Assembly: GCA_025054935.1 (NCBI GenBank)
Contig: JANWZD010000009.1
Location: 62,001-126,000, forward strand
Direction of reading: 5' to 3'
Length of the DNA stretch: 64,000 bases
From: Dehalococcoidia bacterium
GTDB taxonomy: Bacteria; Chloroflexota; Dehalococcoidia; SpSt-223
The notes beneath the pieces were generated by a model. That model made no database searches. It saw nothing but the letters and a program-made list of their open reading frames with translations, and had not been told where the DNA came from. Made by a program: the position numbers and the translations under genes. This document shows, piece by piece, positions 25,932 to 37,144 of the stretch (positions are counted from its first letter, which is position 1; each line of letters starts with the position of its first letter).

Positions 25932-27365
25932 ATGGCAAACGGCTTCAGCGCGATCGAGAACGGGCTCAGCGCCTTGCGCGCCTTCCGCGCCGCGACTGAG
26001 ACGATCAGCCACAACCTCGCGAACGCGGCGACGGAGGGCTACTCGCGCCAAGAGGTGATGCTCGCTGCCCGTCCTGCGGTGACCTATCTTGGCTACGGCG
26101 CGATCAGCGGCCCGATGCCGGGCAATGGCGTCGAGGTGGAGAGCATCCGCCGCCACCGCGATGCGTTCCTCGACCGCCGCTACCGCGCCGCCTTCGCCGA
26201 GTATGGCCGGCTGGACATCACTGCCGACACCCTCGCCCGCCTTGAACTGCTCTTTAACGAACCGACCGACAGCGGCATCGCGGCCCATCTGAACCGCTTC
26301 TTCCATGCGTGGCAAGAGGTTGCCAACGCCCCTGAGGCGCGAAGCAGCCGGACAGTGCTGCTCCAGCGTGCCCAGAGCCTTGCTCTGCGGTTCAATCAAG
26401 CAGCAGGCGCCATCCGTGAGGAACAGACTACTCTCGACCTGATCGTGGGCGAGCGGGTCCGCGAAGTGAACGAGCTTGCCGCCCAGATCGCTACGCTCAA
26501 CGGCAAGATCATCATCGCTCGCGGCCTTGGGCAGTCGCCGAACGACTTGATGGACCAGCGCGACCGTCTCCTCGACGCGCTCAGTAAGCTTGTCGGGATC
26601 ACGACGACCGAGCAGGCGAACGGGGCGGTCGATGTCGAGGTCGGCGGACGGGCGCTCGTTGCCGGCACTGCCGCGAACGCTATCGCAGCGGTGCCGCCGG
26701 CGCCCGGCGCCTTTCGTCAAGTCGTCTGGGTGGCGGACAATGCCGCCGTTGCCGTTACTACCGGCGAGATTGCCGGGGCTGTCGCCCTGCGCGATGCCGA
26801 CCTGCCGGGACGATTGGCAACGCTCAACGCGCTTGCCGGCGCGATTATCGCCCAAGTCAACGCGCTCCATACCACCGGAACGGACCTGACCGGCGCGGCT
26901 GGGCTGCCGTTTTTCACGGGCACCGATGCGGCGACGATGGCGCTCAACCCCGCTCTCGCGAGCGCGCCGGAGCGGGTTGCGGCGGCCGATCTTGTCGGCG
27001 CGCCCGGACCGCCGCCCCTGCCGCCAGAGTCGCTGCCCGGAGGCAACCGGGTCGCCCTCCGCTTGGCCGCGCTCGCCGAAGCGGCGACCATGCCCGGAGG
27101 AGCGACGTTCAACGGCTACTGGAACACCGCGCTCGCCCAGCTCGGCGTTGCGGTGAACGCCGCCAAGACCGATGCCGCCAGCCAAGAGGCGCTTCACGCC
27201 CAACTGACACGGGAGCGGCAGTCGAAGTCGGGGGTCTCGCTCGACGAGGAGGCAGCGAACTTGGTCCGCTTTCAGCGTGCGTTTGAGGCGGTCTCCCATG
27301 TCATCTCGGTCGTCGACTCGATGCTCGCGACCATCATCAACGAGATGGGCCGGACTGGCCGCTAA
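25932..27365 (+). CDS. flgK: Flagellar hook-associated protein 1 (FlgK)
   Basis: A 477-residue junction protein. N-terminal TISHNLANAATEGYSRQEV and PGNGVEVESIRRHRDAFLD are the HAP1 signature. The middle has LNGKIIIARGLGQSPNDLMD and QRDRLLDALSKLVGI. The C-terminal coil is SGVSLDEEAANLVRFQRAFE with SVVDSMLATIINEMG. The hypervariable central domain is short, giving a protein smaller than enterobacterial FlgK. A GGAGGT site precedes the ATG. Confidence 0.95.
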   Translation: MANGFSAIENGLSALRAFRAATETISHNLANAATEGYSRQEVMLAARPAVTYLGYGAISGPMPGNGVEVESIRRHRDAFLDRRYRAAFAEYGRLDITADTLARLELLFNEPTDSGIAAHLNRFFHAWQEVANAPEARSSRTVLLQRAQSLALRFNQAAGAIREEQTTLDLIVGERVREVNELAAQIATLNGKIIIARGLGQSPNDLMDQRDRLLDALSKLVGITTTEQANGAVDVEVGGRALVAGTAANAIAAVPPAPGAFRQVVWVADNAAVAVTTGEIAGAVALRDADLPGRLATLNALAGAIIAQVNALHTTGTDLTGAAGLPFFTGTDAATMALNPALASAPERVAAADLVGAPGPPPLPPESLPGGNRVALRLAALAEAATMPGGATFNGYWNTALAQLGVAVNAAKTDAASQEALHAQLTRERQSKSGVSLDEEAANLVRFQRAFEAVSHVISVVDSMLATIINEMGRTGR

Positions 27366-27377
27366 GAGGAGAAGCCG

Positions 27378-28256
27378 ATGCGCGTCACCCAAAGCATGCT
27401 GATCGGCTCGGTCATCCGCAACTTGAGCCAATCGCGCACGAAGCTGGACGACCTGAACGATCAGATCACGTCTGGCAAGCGCATCCGCAAGCCGTCGGAC
27501 GACCCGACCGGAGCGGCAGTCGCGCTTTCCCTGCGGGCGCGACAGGCACAGCTCGAGGCACAAGCGCGCGGGCGCAGCGCCGCGGTTGCTTGGCTGAATG
27601 CGACCGAAACCGCGCTGGCCGATGTCTCCGCAGCGCTGATCCGGGTCAAGGAGTTGTCGGTGCAAGCGTCGAACGCGACCCTCGACCAAGCGGCCCGGCA
27701 GCATATCGCCAGCGAACTCGACCAGATCCTCAACCATCTCGTCCAGGTCGGCAATGCCCGGCTCGGCGACCGGTTCCTCTTCGCTGGCGACCGCACCGAC
27801 ACCGCACCGTTCACGCGGGACTTCTCGCCGGCCGGCGCGACCTACAGCGGCACGACCAACGCTGTGACGATGCGCGTCGACGTCGGCGTTGAGATGGAGG
27901 TGGGGATCCCCGGCAACCAGCTGCTTCCTGTCTTCGCTGCGGTTGCGGGCGTGATCGCCGATCTGCAGACCCCGGGGGCGACGATCGAGCCGGCGCGGCT
28001 TCAAGCGGTGGAAGATGCGCACGACGCTGTGCTGACCTTGCTGGCGACGGTTGGGGCGAAAACGAACCGGCTTCAGGCGATGGAAGAGCGGGCCGGGCTT
28101 GACAACGTCACGCTCGCGGCCCAGCTGTCGACCCTCGAGGATACCGACTTCGTCGAGGCAGTGCTCGACTTCCGCACCCGCCAGACGGTGTATGAAGCAG
28201 CGATGGCCGCCGGCGCCAAAATCATTCAGCCCTCGCTGCTGGACTTTCTCCGCTGA
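27378..28256 (+). CDS. flgL: Flagellar hook-associated protein 3 (FlgL)
   Basis: A 292-residue flagellin-family junction protein. N-terminal MRVTQSMLIGSVIRNLSQSR then LNDQITSGKRIRKPSDDPTG is the FlgL signature. The C-terminal LEDTDFVEAVLDFRTRQTVY and AAMAAGAKIIQPSLLDFL close the coiled coil. An AGAGGAG site precedes the ATG 12 bp after flgK. No flagellin gene follows in this window. Confidence 0.94.
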   Translation: MRVTQSMLIGSVIRNLSQSRTKLDDLNDQITSGKRIRKPSDDPTGAAVALSLRARQAQLEAQARGRSAAVAWLNATETALADVSAALIRVKELSVQASNATLDQAARQHIASELDQILNHLVQVGNARLGDRFLFAGDRTDTAPFTRDFSPAGATYSGTTNAVTMRVDVGVEMEVGIPGNQLLPVFAAVAGVIADLQTPGATIEPARLQAVEDAHDAVLTLLATVGAKTNRLQAMEERAGLDNVTLAAQLSTLEDTDFVEAVLDFRTRQTVYEAAMAAGAKIIQPSLLDFLR

Positions 28257-28271
28257 GCGCCGGGAGGAACG

Positions 28272-28733
28272 GTGAACATCGTAACGACTCGTTTCGGGCA
28301 GCCGGAGATCGTTGATGTCGATGAGCGCCATCTTGTCGCGCTGTCGATCGTCGGCTATGGCGAAGGACGTCTTTTTGCCCGGATCGACAACGAGGACAAC
28401 CCAGCCCTCGGCTGGCTCCAATCGCTCGACGATCCCGCCACCTGCTTTGTTGTCGCCGACCCGGCAGCATTCTTCTCTGACTATGCGTTCGACGTCACCG
28501 AGGACGTTGTCGTCGCCTTAGACTTACAGACGGCCGAGGAGGTGGATGTCCTCGTCATCTTACGCTTGGGGGCGACGCCGTTCGAGACCACGGCCAACCT
28601 CGCAGCGCCAATCGTCGTGAACCGCCGCACAGGTCGGGGGAGGCAAATTATTCTCACCGCCCCGCTTCAAAGCGGCTGGTCGGTGCGAACGCCGCTCCTT
28701 CCTGCTGACAGCACCGCCCCGGCCGGGGTATAA
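28272..28733 (+). CDS. fliW: Flagellar assembly factor FliW
   Basis: A 153-residue beta-barrel protein that binds flagellin and, when freed, sequesters CsrA. Recognisable parts: an N-terminal RFGQPEIVDVD, the FARIDNEDNPALGWLQSLDD block (usually F-x-x-L-Q-S), and ANLAAPIVVNRRTGRGRQII near residue 110. The GTG start follows GGGAGGAA. It is immediately followed by csrA, the usual regulatory pair. Confidence 0.93.
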   Translation: MNIVTTRFGQPEIVDVDERHLVALSIVGYGEGRLFARIDNEDNPALGWLQSLDDPATCFVVADPAAFFSDYAFDVTEDVVVALDLQTAEEVDVLVILRLGATPFETTANLAAPIVVNRRTGRGRQIILTAPLQSGWSVRTPLLPADSTAPAGV

Positions 28734-28735
28734 CG

Positions 28736-29020
28736 ATGCTGGTCTTAACGAGAAAGGCCGGCGAGTCCATAGTCATCGGCGGCGAGATCGAACTGACCGT
28801 TCTGGAGATCGACGGCGATCACATTCGACTTGGCATTCGGGCTCCGCGTTCGGTCCCGGTCTACCGTACCGAACTGTGGGCGGAGATCCAGCGGGAGAAC
28901 GCGCTTGCCGCGAGTTCGGCGACCCAGAGCCGCCTTCCGCTCGCTGCGCTACCGGCGGCTCGCGCTGACCGTCGGCCGCGTGTCCGCCTGCCGCGTCCCG
29001 CGCCCGAGCCGCTTTCGTAG
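28736..29020 (+). CDS. csrA: Carbon storage regulator CsrA with a long C-terminal tail
   Basis: A 94-residue protein. The first ~60 residues are a standard CsrA (MLVLTRKAGESIVIGGEIEL, then IRLGIRAPRSVPVYRTELW), a dimeric RNA-binding protein that represses flagellin translation. CsrA normally ends soon after the EI/EIQ-EN helix. Here a further ~35 residues, rich in Ala, Arg and Pro, follow with no clear fold. The gene begins 3 bp after fliW, so FliW antagonism is likely. Confidence 0.93.
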   Translation: MLVLTRKAGESIVIGGEIELTVLEIDGDHIRLGIRAPRSVPVYRTELWAEIQRENALAASSATQSRLPLAALPAARADRRPRVRLPRPAPEPLS

Positions 29021-29110
29021 CGTCGCGGCTGCGCTCCGCGCTGCGCAATCACGCAGGCGCCGAGCGGGCACGAGCGCGTGCTCCTGCTGGCAATGCCGGG
29101 AGCGCCGGGC

Positions 29111-29761
29111 ATGATGCCCGATCTCTCCTTCCTCGCTCCCGGGCAGGCCGCTCGGCTTCGCTGGACCGCCGGGCAAGGGCCGGAGCACACCCTGCGCGTG
29201 CGCATCGCTGCCGTCCAGCGTACCCATGTCGTTGTGACGCCGATCGCAAGCGGTCCGAGCCCGCGGCTCGGCCAGACGCTCGATCTCGAAGTCGGGCTGC
29301 CGACCGGCTTCTTTGTCCTTCGCAGCGAGGTGATCGGCCACACCGTCGGCGCGTCCGACCTCGTGCTTGAGGTCGCGCGCGTTGAGCGCATTCAGCGCCG
29401 CGCCTTTGTGCGCGCGCCGGTCGACCTGAACACGATGCCAGCCTATCTCCTCGGGGCGGACGGCGAGCCGACGACCCGGTTCGCCGTCCGCCTGCTCGAC
29501 CTGAGCGGCGGCGGGGTTGGCTTCGAATGCCTCGAGCCGCTCCTGCCGGGGCAGCTGTTCACGATCGTCCTGCAGCTCGACGGCAGCAGCCCGATCCGCC
29601 CAGTCGTCCGCGTGCTTGAGGTCTCGGCCCGGGAGCGGGGCGACCCGGCAATTCGGCGCGTGCGCGCTGTCTTCGAGGCGATCGCCGAGCGCGACCGACA
29701 GCGCATTATTCAGTTTGTCTATCGCCTTCTTGCTGATGAGCGACGCAGGAACAATGACTGA
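29111..29761 (+). CDS. PilZ-domain (YcgR-like) protein
   Basis: About 216 residues. An N-terminal YcgR-type beta domain (residues ~1-95) is followed by a PilZ domain with the c-di-GMP motif [14 protein letters not shown] (RxxxR) and [16 protein letters not shown] (D/N-x-S-x-x-G). It probably brakes the flagellar motor or alters motility on c-di-GMP binding. The start is uncertain: ATG 29111 has GGGAG at good spacing, while earlier GTG/ATG codons at 29078 and 29093 lack one. The last codons overlap trmD. Confidence 0.85.
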   Translation: MMPDLSFLAPGQAARLRWTAGQGPEHTLRVRIAAVQRTHVVVTPIASGPSPRLGQTLDLEVGLPTGFFVLRSEVIGHTVGASDLVLEVARVERIQRRAFVRAPVDLNTMPAYLLGADGEPTTRFAVRLLDLSGGGVGFECLEPLLPGQLFTIVLQLDGSSPIRPVVRVLEVSARERGDPAIRRVRAVFEAIAERDRQRIIQFVYRLLADERRRNND

Positions 29762-30530
29762 CGCCTCGCCGCTGCAGATCGACATCATTACGATCTTCCC
29801 GGGGATGTTCCGTGGCCCCTTCGACGAAAGCATCATCCGCCGGGCGATTGCGCGCGGCAGCGTGCGAATTACGGTCCACGATCTTCGCGACTGGGCGACC
29901 GACCGCCATCGCACCGTAGACGACTACCCCTTCGGGGGGGGGCCGGGGATGGTGATGAAGCCCGAACCGATCTTTGCCGCCGTCGAGTCGATCCTCGCCG
30001 GCGAGCGGGGACGGATCATTCTCCTCTCCCCCGCGGGGCGGCGCTTCACGCAGGCGGTCGCCGAAGAACTGGCGCGTGAGCGGCGGCTGCTCTTGATCTG
30101 CGGTCATTACGAAGGCGTTGACGACCGCGTGCGCGAACATCTGGCGACCGACGAGATTTCGATCGGCGATTTCGTGCTGACCGGCGGTGAACTGGCGGCG
30201 ATGGTGATCGTCGATGCTGTCGTGCGGCTCCTGCCGGGGGTTATCGCCGGCGAGTCGCTCGCCGCCGAGTCGCACAGCAGCGGCCTGCTCGAATATCCGC
30301 AGTACACGCGCCCTGCCGAATTTCGCGGCTGGCGCGTTCCCGAGGTGCTGCTCTCGGGCAATCATGCGGCGATCGCGGCGTGGCGGCGTCAGCAAGCGAT
30401 CCTTCGCACTGCGCGCCAGCGTCCGGATCTCCTCGCTCAGGCGGACCTGAGCCCGACCGAGCGCGCCTGGCTTGCTGAGCAGCTCGCCGGCGGCGACCAG
30501 CCGGCGCCTACTCGAGAAGAAACGCCGTGA
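29754..30530 (+). CDS. trmD: tRNA (guanine-37-N1)-methyltransferase
   Basis: A 258-residue SPOUT-family methyltransferase that makes m1G37 and prevents frameshifting. Signatures: [40 protein letters not shown], the knot segment [15 protein letters not shown], and [20 protein letters not shown]. The ATG at 29754 has AGGA upstream and overlaps the end of the PilZ gene by 8 bp. This places an essential translation gene at the end of the flagellar operon rather than with rpsP-rimM-rplS. It overlaps the convergent hydrolase gene by 23 bp. Confidence 0.95.
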   Translation: MTDASPLQIDIITIFPGMFRGPFDESIIRRAIARGSVRITVHDLRDWATDRHRTVDDYPFGGGPGMVMKPEPIFAAVESILAGERGRIILLSPAGRRFTQAVAEELARERRLLLICGHYEGVDDRVREHLATDEISIGDFVLTGGELAAMVIVDAVVRLLPGVIAGESLAAESHSSGLLEYPQYTRPAEFRGWRVPEVLLSGNHAAIAAWRRQQAILRTARQRPDLLAQADLSPTERAWLAEQLAGGDQPAPTREETP

Positions 30531-31296
30531 TCAGCGCGCAGCTTGCCGCCGGCTGAGTGACAAGGGGAAACTTCTCGCTCTCCTCGATCACGGCGGTGCG
30601 GACAGTCCGAAACAGCCGCGCCAATTCGGGCTGAACATGAGCGAAGGCGTCATCGCGCGAGCAGAAGAGCAGCGTCGGGGCGGCGATCAGCGGGATGCGC
30701 TCGCGGATGCGCTGCTCGTACACGGCACGGTGGCCCCAGTGGGTGTTCGGCATCGCCTTCAGAAAATCGATGCCGTAGCGGTGACCATAGTCGGTCCCCC
30801 AGTAGCGGCTGGCGTATGAGGCGAGGCCGGCGGCAAGCTCGTTGAGATAGCGAAATTCAGGGTCCGGGAACGTCGGGCGGAGCGCGGCCAGCTTCCGCTC
30901 GCGCTCCTCCTCGGCGACATCGGGCAGACCGCAGAGGACCAGTTTGTCGACCCGGTCGGGGAAGGCGGCGGCGACCTCGGCGGCAACGGCTGCGCCGGTG
31001 TGAAAGCCGAGCAGATGCGTCCGCGCGAGGCCGACTGCGTCGAAGAAGTCGACCACTGCGCGCGCGTAGCCCGGCATGCCCGGGTAGTCCGCAGGATGGT
31101 AGGAGTCGCCGTACCCCGGCAGGTCCATCGCAAGGCAGCGGAAGCGCGCGGCAAGGCACGGCAGCACTTCCGAGAAGCCGTCCGAAGAGCGTGCCACCTC
31201 ATGCAGGAGGACGAGCGGCGGCCCCGCGCCAAGCTCGCGGTAGTGGATCGGACCGGCAGGAGTGGCAGCAAACGCGCGGCGGGGCGAGGATGCCAT
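30508..31296 (-). CDS. Alpha/beta-hydrolase fold protein with GxHTG elbow
   Basis: A 262-residue alpha/beta-hydrolase-fold protein: [14 protein letters not shown] oxyanion region, [18 protein letters not shown] after strand 4, and [12 protein letters not shown] as acid loop. The nucleophile elbow reads GFHTGA, with His99 where Ser is expected, and no late catalytic His is obvious. The fused protein at 37177-38883 has the same G-x-H-T-G elbow at the same spacing, so these are paralogues. The activity is unknown. The ATG at 31296 follows GGAG. A longer frame to 31350 is less likely. Confidence 0.8.
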   Translation of the reverse strand: MASSPRRAFAATPAGPIHYRELGAGPPLVLLHEVARSSDGFSEVLPCLAARFRCLAMDLPGYGDSYHPADYPGMPGYARAVVDFFDAVGLARTHLLGFHTGAAVAAEVAAAFPDRVDKLVLCGLPDVAEEERERKLAALRPTFPDPEFRYLNELAAGLASYASRYWGTDYGHRYGIDFLKAMPNTHWGHRAVYEQRIRERIPLIAAPTLLFCSRDDAFAHVQPELARLFRTVRTAVIEESEKFPLVTQPAASCALITAFLLE

Positions 31297-31371
31297 AGCC
31301 CATCTCCAAGGAGAGGATGGCGCATCGTAGCACGCGGGCGCCGCGGCCACAGCGCCTGCGGAGAGGGCTGC

Positions 31372-31377
31372 TAGAAT
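31372..31377 (+). promoter_or_regulatory. Putative -10 element with leaderless start
   Basis: TAGAAT lies eight bases before the ATG of the methyltransferase gene, which has no ribosome site. Transcription would start at or next to the ATG. No -35 hexamer is clear. Confidence 0.3.
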
Positions 31378-31385
31378 CCGCGGCG

Positions 31386-32297
31386 ATGGTCACCCTCGTC
31401 TGTCCGGACTGCCGGACACCCCTCGACCGCCGGACCGACGTCCTCTGGTGCGCCCCCTGCGGACAGGAGTACCCGATCGTCAACGGCATCCCTCGCTTCG
31501 AGCCGGAGGACCCGTTCTACCGCAACGAGGAGCGGTGGTCGCACCCCGACCGCGCGACCGGCGGACTGCGCATTTGGCTCGTCCGCAAACAGCGCTTCTT
31601 CGTGCGGCGGCTTGCCGGGCGCGGCGGAACGCTGCTCGATCTCGGCTGCGGCGGCGGCTGGGCGCTGTTTGCCCAGGGACGCGAGGCGGTCGGGGTCGAT
31701 ATCGCCCAGCGCTCGCTCGAAGCTGCGCGGACGCTCTATCCGCTGACTGTTGCGGCCCACTGGACAAAGCTGCCTTTCCCCGACAACAGCTTTGACCTTG
31801 TTGTCTCCTCGGATGTGCTCGGCCACGTGCCTTTCGAGGAGAAAGACCGTGTGTTCAGCGAGCTCTATCGTGTCCTCAAGCCGGGCGGGCGGACCCTGCA
31901 CTACATTGAGGCAGAAGGTGTCGACCCCCTGACGCGGTTTGCGCGCCGCTGGCCGGCGGCGTATCGGAAGCATTTCATCGAGCCCGAAGGGCATATCGGG
32001 ATGGAGCGGCCGACAGCGATCTTCGCGCGCTTCCGCCGGCATGGCTTCAAGCCCTGCCACGAGGAGGGCGCCTACAAAGTTCTCGTCTACGTCAACCGAA
32101 CGGTCCAGCTGTACGACGGCGACTACGCCCGGCGCTCGCGGCTGCTCGCGCTCTGGGTCTGGGCCGCGAAGGCGGCGTTGCGCACCCGGGCGACAGAGAC
32201 GCTGGGCAATCTTGCCGTTGCTGCCGCGCTCGAGATTGGCGATCGCCTTCTGCCTGTCGACTGGGGGAGCGGCGTGCTTGTCGAGTACGAGAAATAG
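31386..32297 (+). CDS. Class I methyltransferase with N-terminal zinc ribbon
   Basis: A 303-residue protein. Residues 1-35 form a Trm112-like zinc ribbon (VCPDCRTPLDRR, then WCAPCGQEYPIVNGIPRF). Then comes a class I SAM-dependent fold with TLLDLGCGGGWALFAQG as motif I, AVGVDIAQRSLE as motif II, FDLVVSSDVLGHVPFEEKD and LYRVLKPGGRTLHY. The substrate is unknown; similar proteins methylate lipids, quinones or sugars. It is followed 8 bp later by a Wzz-like gene, which hints at cell-envelope glycan work. The C-terminal ~90 residues are an uncharacterised helical extension. Confidence 0.8.
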   Translation: MVTLVCPDCRTPLDRRTDVLWCAPCGQEYPIVNGIPRFEPEDPFYRNEERWSHPDRATGGLRIWLVRKQRFFVRRLAGRGGTLLDLGCGGGWALFAQGREAVGVDIAQRSLEAARTLYPLTVAAHWTKLPFPDNSFDLVVSSDVLGHVPFEEKDRVFSELYRVLKPGGRTLHYIEAEGVDPLTRFARRWPAAYRKHFIEPEGHIGMERPTAIFARFRRHGFKPCHEEGAYKVLVYVNRTVQLYDGDYARRSRLLALWVWAAKAALRTRATETLGNLAVAAALEIGDRLLPVDWGSGVLVEYEK

Positions 32298-32305
32298 GAG
32301 GACGG

Positions 32306-33016
32306 ATGGAACTGCGGCAATACTGGGCGATCTTCCGTCGTTGGTTCTGGATCCCCCTTGGGCTTACCTTGCTCGCCGGCGGACTGAGCATTCTGCTCGC
32401 GCCGAAGCCGCAAACGACCTACACCGCCACCCTGCGCGCCATCGTCTCCGTTCCTCCCGAGCCCCGGCATCCCGGCACCTTCGCGTATGAGGGCTATTAC
32501 GCCTGGGTCGCCTCCGAATATCTCGTCGATGATCTCGCGGAACTGGTGAAGAGCCAGATGTTCGCCCAAGATGTGGCGCGCGAGCTGAACGACCCGACGA
32601 TCACCAGCGCCCAGATCTCCGGACAGCAGTCGACGCGGCGCACCCACCGCCTGCTCTCGATCACGGTCACCGGCAGCGACGCGGCGCAAGTCGAGAAGAT
32701 CGCGAAGGCCACCGCGACGGTGCTCGACCGGAACAGTGCCCGCTACATCGCTCAGCTCTCGCTCGGTCCCGCGAAGATCGAAGTCGTCGACCCGCCAGTC
32801 GTGACGGCGCAGGTTGCAGGAGTGCGCGGCAACCTCGACATTCTCGTCCGTGCCGCGCTCGGCTTCGCGGCCGGCTTTGCGATCATGGTGCTCCTTGCCT
32901 ATCTGGACAACCGCGTGCACGACGCAGCGGAGGTCGAAAAGCTGCTCGGGCTGCCGGTGCTGGGCGAGATCCCGCGCGAAAAGCGGGCCCTGTTTAAGCG
33001 GCAGGCGAAGGCATAG
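32306..33016 (+). CDS. Wzz/YveK-like polysaccharide co-polymerase
   Basis: A 236-residue inner-membrane protein with helices at residues ~14-32 and ~180-200, a periplasmic domain between them, and a short cytoplasmic tail. The tail AEVEKLLGLPVLGEIPREK is the part that links such proteins to a BY-kinase (as in YveK/CapA). No kinase domain or adjacent kinase gene is present, so partner and polymer are unknown. A GGAGGA site precedes the ATG. The end overlaps the convergent dehydrogenase by 23 bp. Confidence 0.8.
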   Translation: MELRQYWAIFRRWFWIPLGLTLLAGGLSILLAPKPQTTYTATLRAIVSVPPEPRHPGTFAYEGYYAWVASEYLVDDLAELVKSQMFAQDVARELNDPTITSAQISGQQSTRRTHRLLSITVTGSDAAQVEKIAKATATVLDRNSARYIAQLSLGPAKIEVVDPPVVTAQVAGVRGNLDILVRAALGFAAGFAIMVLLAYLDNRVHDAAEVEKLLGLPVLGEIPREKRALFKRQAKA

Positions 33017-33992
33017 TCAGCACCGCTGCTCCCTTCACCTGCCCGGCGGCCAGCCGAGCGAGCGCCTCGTTCGCTGCCTCCAGCGGAAACACGTCGACCG
33101 CTGTTCGGAGAGGAATGGTCGCGGCGAGGGCGAGAAACTCTTCTGCGTCGGCGCGGGTGAAATTCGCGACGCTCCGGATGCTGCGTTCCAGCCAGAGCAG
33201 GTCATAGGAAAACTCGGGCATCCGGTCGAGGTGGATGGCGTTGATGGCGACGGTGCCGCCGCGATCGAGTGCGCGCAGCGCCGCAACGACGACCGCGCCG
33301 GCGGGGGCAAACGTGATCGCCGCATCGAGCGGGAAGGGCGGCTGCTCATCGTAATTTCCTGCCCAGACTGCGCCGAGCGCGGCGGCACGCGCCCGCTCCT
33401 CCGGCGAGCGCGTGGCAACGGCGACCTCGCAGCCCCAAAAGCGGGCGACTTGGATCGTCAGGAGCGCTGATGCGCCGAAGCCATACAGGCCCAACCGTCC
33501 TCCGGGCTGGATCCCCGCGATCTTCAGCGAACGGTATCCGATGACGCCGCCGCACAGCAGCGGTGCGGCGGCGAGGTCATCGAAGCCGGGAGGAAGGCGA
33601 AGGGCGAAGTCAGCGCGGACGGTCATCCGGGTGGCGTAGCCGCCATCGCGATCCCAGCCGGTGAAGCGCGCGTCGGGACAGAGGTTCTCCCGGCCGGAGC
33701 GGCAAAAGCGGCAGGTACCGTCGGTGCCGCCGAGCCAGGCAACCCCAGCGCGCTCGCCCACCTGCCAGCCCGTGACCTCAGCCCCAACCGCAATCACCCG
33801 GCCAACCGCTTGGTGCCCCGGTATGATTGGCAGCCGCCGAGCGGTGAGGTCTCCCTGCGCAAGCTGAAGGTCGGTCCGGCAGACAGCGCAGGCGGCGACC
33901 TCGAGCAGGATCTCGTCTGCTGCCGGCGTTGGGTCGGGGCGCTCTATCCTGACAAGCGGCTCGCCCGGCCGCTCCAACACCATTCCGCGCAT
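32994..33992 (-). CDS. Zinc-dependent alcohol dehydrogenase (MDR family)
   Basis: A 332-residue medium-chain dehydrogenase. The catalytic-zinc site is seen in CAVCRTDLQLAQGD and PGHQAVGRV. The structural-zinc loop is GTDGTCRFCRSGRENLC, in which the first of the four usual cysteines is Asp. The nucleotide fold has LGLYGFGASALLTIQVA. FTGWDRDGGYA identifies the AdhA-like subgroup. It probably interconverts an alcohol and aldehyde with NAD(P). The ATG follows AGAGGTGAGCG and lies 3 bp after the stop of the degenerate frame upstream. Confidence 0.88.
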   Translation of the reverse strand: MRGMVLERPGEPLVRIERPDPTPAADEILLEVAACAVCRTDLQLAQGDLTARRLPIIPGHQAVGRVIAVGAEVTGWQVGERAGVAWLGGTDGTCRFCRSGRENLCPDARFTGWDRDGGYATRMTVRADFALRLPPGFDDLAAAPLLCGGVIGYRSLKIAGIQPGGRLGLYGFGASALLTIQVARFWGCEVAVATRSPEERARAAALGAVWAGNYDEQPPFPLDAAITFAPAGAVVVAALRALDRGGTVAINAIHLDRMPEFSYDLLWLERSIRSVANFTRADAEEFLALAATIPLRTAVDVFPLEAANEALARLAAGQVKGAAVLTMPSPAA

Positions 33993-33995
33993 CGC

Positions 33996-35977
<1,982 letters not shown>

Positions 35978-35978
35978 G

Positions 35979-37010
35979 ATGCAGCGCGTCGGCGTTATCG
36001 ACGACCCCATTTTCGATAGCCACCGCACGGGCTCGCATCCGGAAAATGCCGGCCGGCTTGCCGCCATTCGGATGGCGATCGCGAACAGCGAAGCGCGCCG
36101 GGCGATTGTCCCGCTCGCCTTCCGCCCTGCCACAGAGGAGGAGCTGGCGCTCGCCCACGCCGAGCGGCATATCGCTCGGATCCGCCAGATTGCCGATCGC
36201 GGCGGCGCATGGATAGATGGGGATACGATCGTGACGGAGGCGTCGTACGACGTTGCGGTCCACGCCGCGGGCGCGGCGGCCCGCGCGGTTGAAGCGGTGC
36301 TCTCCGGCGAGCTGCCGACGGCATTCGCGCTCGTTCGCCCGCCTGGGCACCACGCCACGCCCGACCGCGCGATGGGCTTCTGCCTCTTCAACAACGCCGC
36401 CATCGCCGCTCTGGTCGCCCGCGAACGGTTCGGCATCGAGCGCACTCTCCTGATCGACTTCGACGTTCACCACGGCAACGGCACGCAAGACATCTTCTAT
36501 CGCGACCCGTCGGTCTTCTACTTCTCGGTGCACCAATGGCCGCTCTTCCCCGGCACTGGGCGCGTCGACGAGGTCGGCGAAGGCGCAGGCTATCGGACGA
36601 CGGCGAATGTGCCGCTTCCGCCGAACTGCGGCGACGATGTCTACCGCGCCGTCTTCGACGACGTTCTTGTCCCTCTCGCGCGGCGCTATCATCCCCAGCT
36701 GGTGATTGTCTCGGCAGGGTACGACGCCTACTGGGCCGATCCGCTCGCGAGCGAGCGCTTGACGATCGAGGGGTTTGCGCACCTTGTCCGGGTCTGTCGT
36801 GCCATCGCCGAGGAGCACTGCGGCGGCCGGCTTGCCGTCACCCTCGAAGGCGGCTACAACCCGAAAGGCCTAGGCGCTGGGGTGGTGGCGACGATCGCCG
36901 AGCTTGCCGGCTGCCGCGAAGTCAACGAGCCGATCCCGCCGCCTGACCTGCGCGGCGCTCCTGACGTCCGCGGCCTCATCGACCGCGTCCGTGCCCTCCA
37001 CGGCGTGTAG
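35979..37010 (+). CDS. Histone-deacetylase-family (AcuC/acetylpolyamine amidohydrolase-like) hydrolase
   Basis: A 343-residue zinc hydrolase of the arginase/deacetylase fold. The active-site motifs are complete: LVRPPGHHATPDRAMGFCLF with the tandem His, LIDFDVHHGNGTQDIFY with the zinc ligands D and H, VSAGYDAYWADPL and LEGGYNPKG. Bacterial members remove acyl groups from polyamines, acetyl-lysines or small amides. The substrate here is unknown. It starts 1 bp after gmd and is probably co-transcribed. Confidence 0.9.
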   Translation: MQRVGVIDDPIFDSHRTGSHPENAGRLAAIRMAIANSEARRAIVPLAFRPATEEELALAHAERHIARIRQIADRGGAWIDGDTIVTEASYDVAVHAAGAAARAVEAVLSGELPTAFALVRPPGHHATPDRAMGFCLFNNAAIAALVARERFGIERTLLIDFDVHHGNGTQDIFYRDPSVFYFSVHQWPLFPGTGRVDEVGEGAGYRTTANVPLPPNCGDDVYRAVFDDVLVPLARRYHPQLVIVSAGYDAYWADPLASERLTIEGFAHLVRVCRAIAEEHCGGRLAVTLEGGYNPKGLGAGVVATIAELAGCREVNEPIPPPDLRGAPDVRGLIDRVRALHGV

Positions 37011-37144
37011 CGTTTGCCTTCCCTCCGGTGTCCGGCGCGGGCAGAGCGCGCCCGCTGGCAGCATCCCCAGCGCTGGGCGCCGCGCCGAGAGCATGATGGG
37101 GAGGATGCCGCCGCGCAGCGAGAGAGACACGCCTGCGCAAGCGC

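Noticed and set aside
25659-28421. A 920-codon minus-strand frame opposite flgN, flgK and flgL
   Set aside because: Long antisense frames are expected in DNA with strong GC3 bias. The product has no family resemblance, while flgK and flgL on the other strand match fully.
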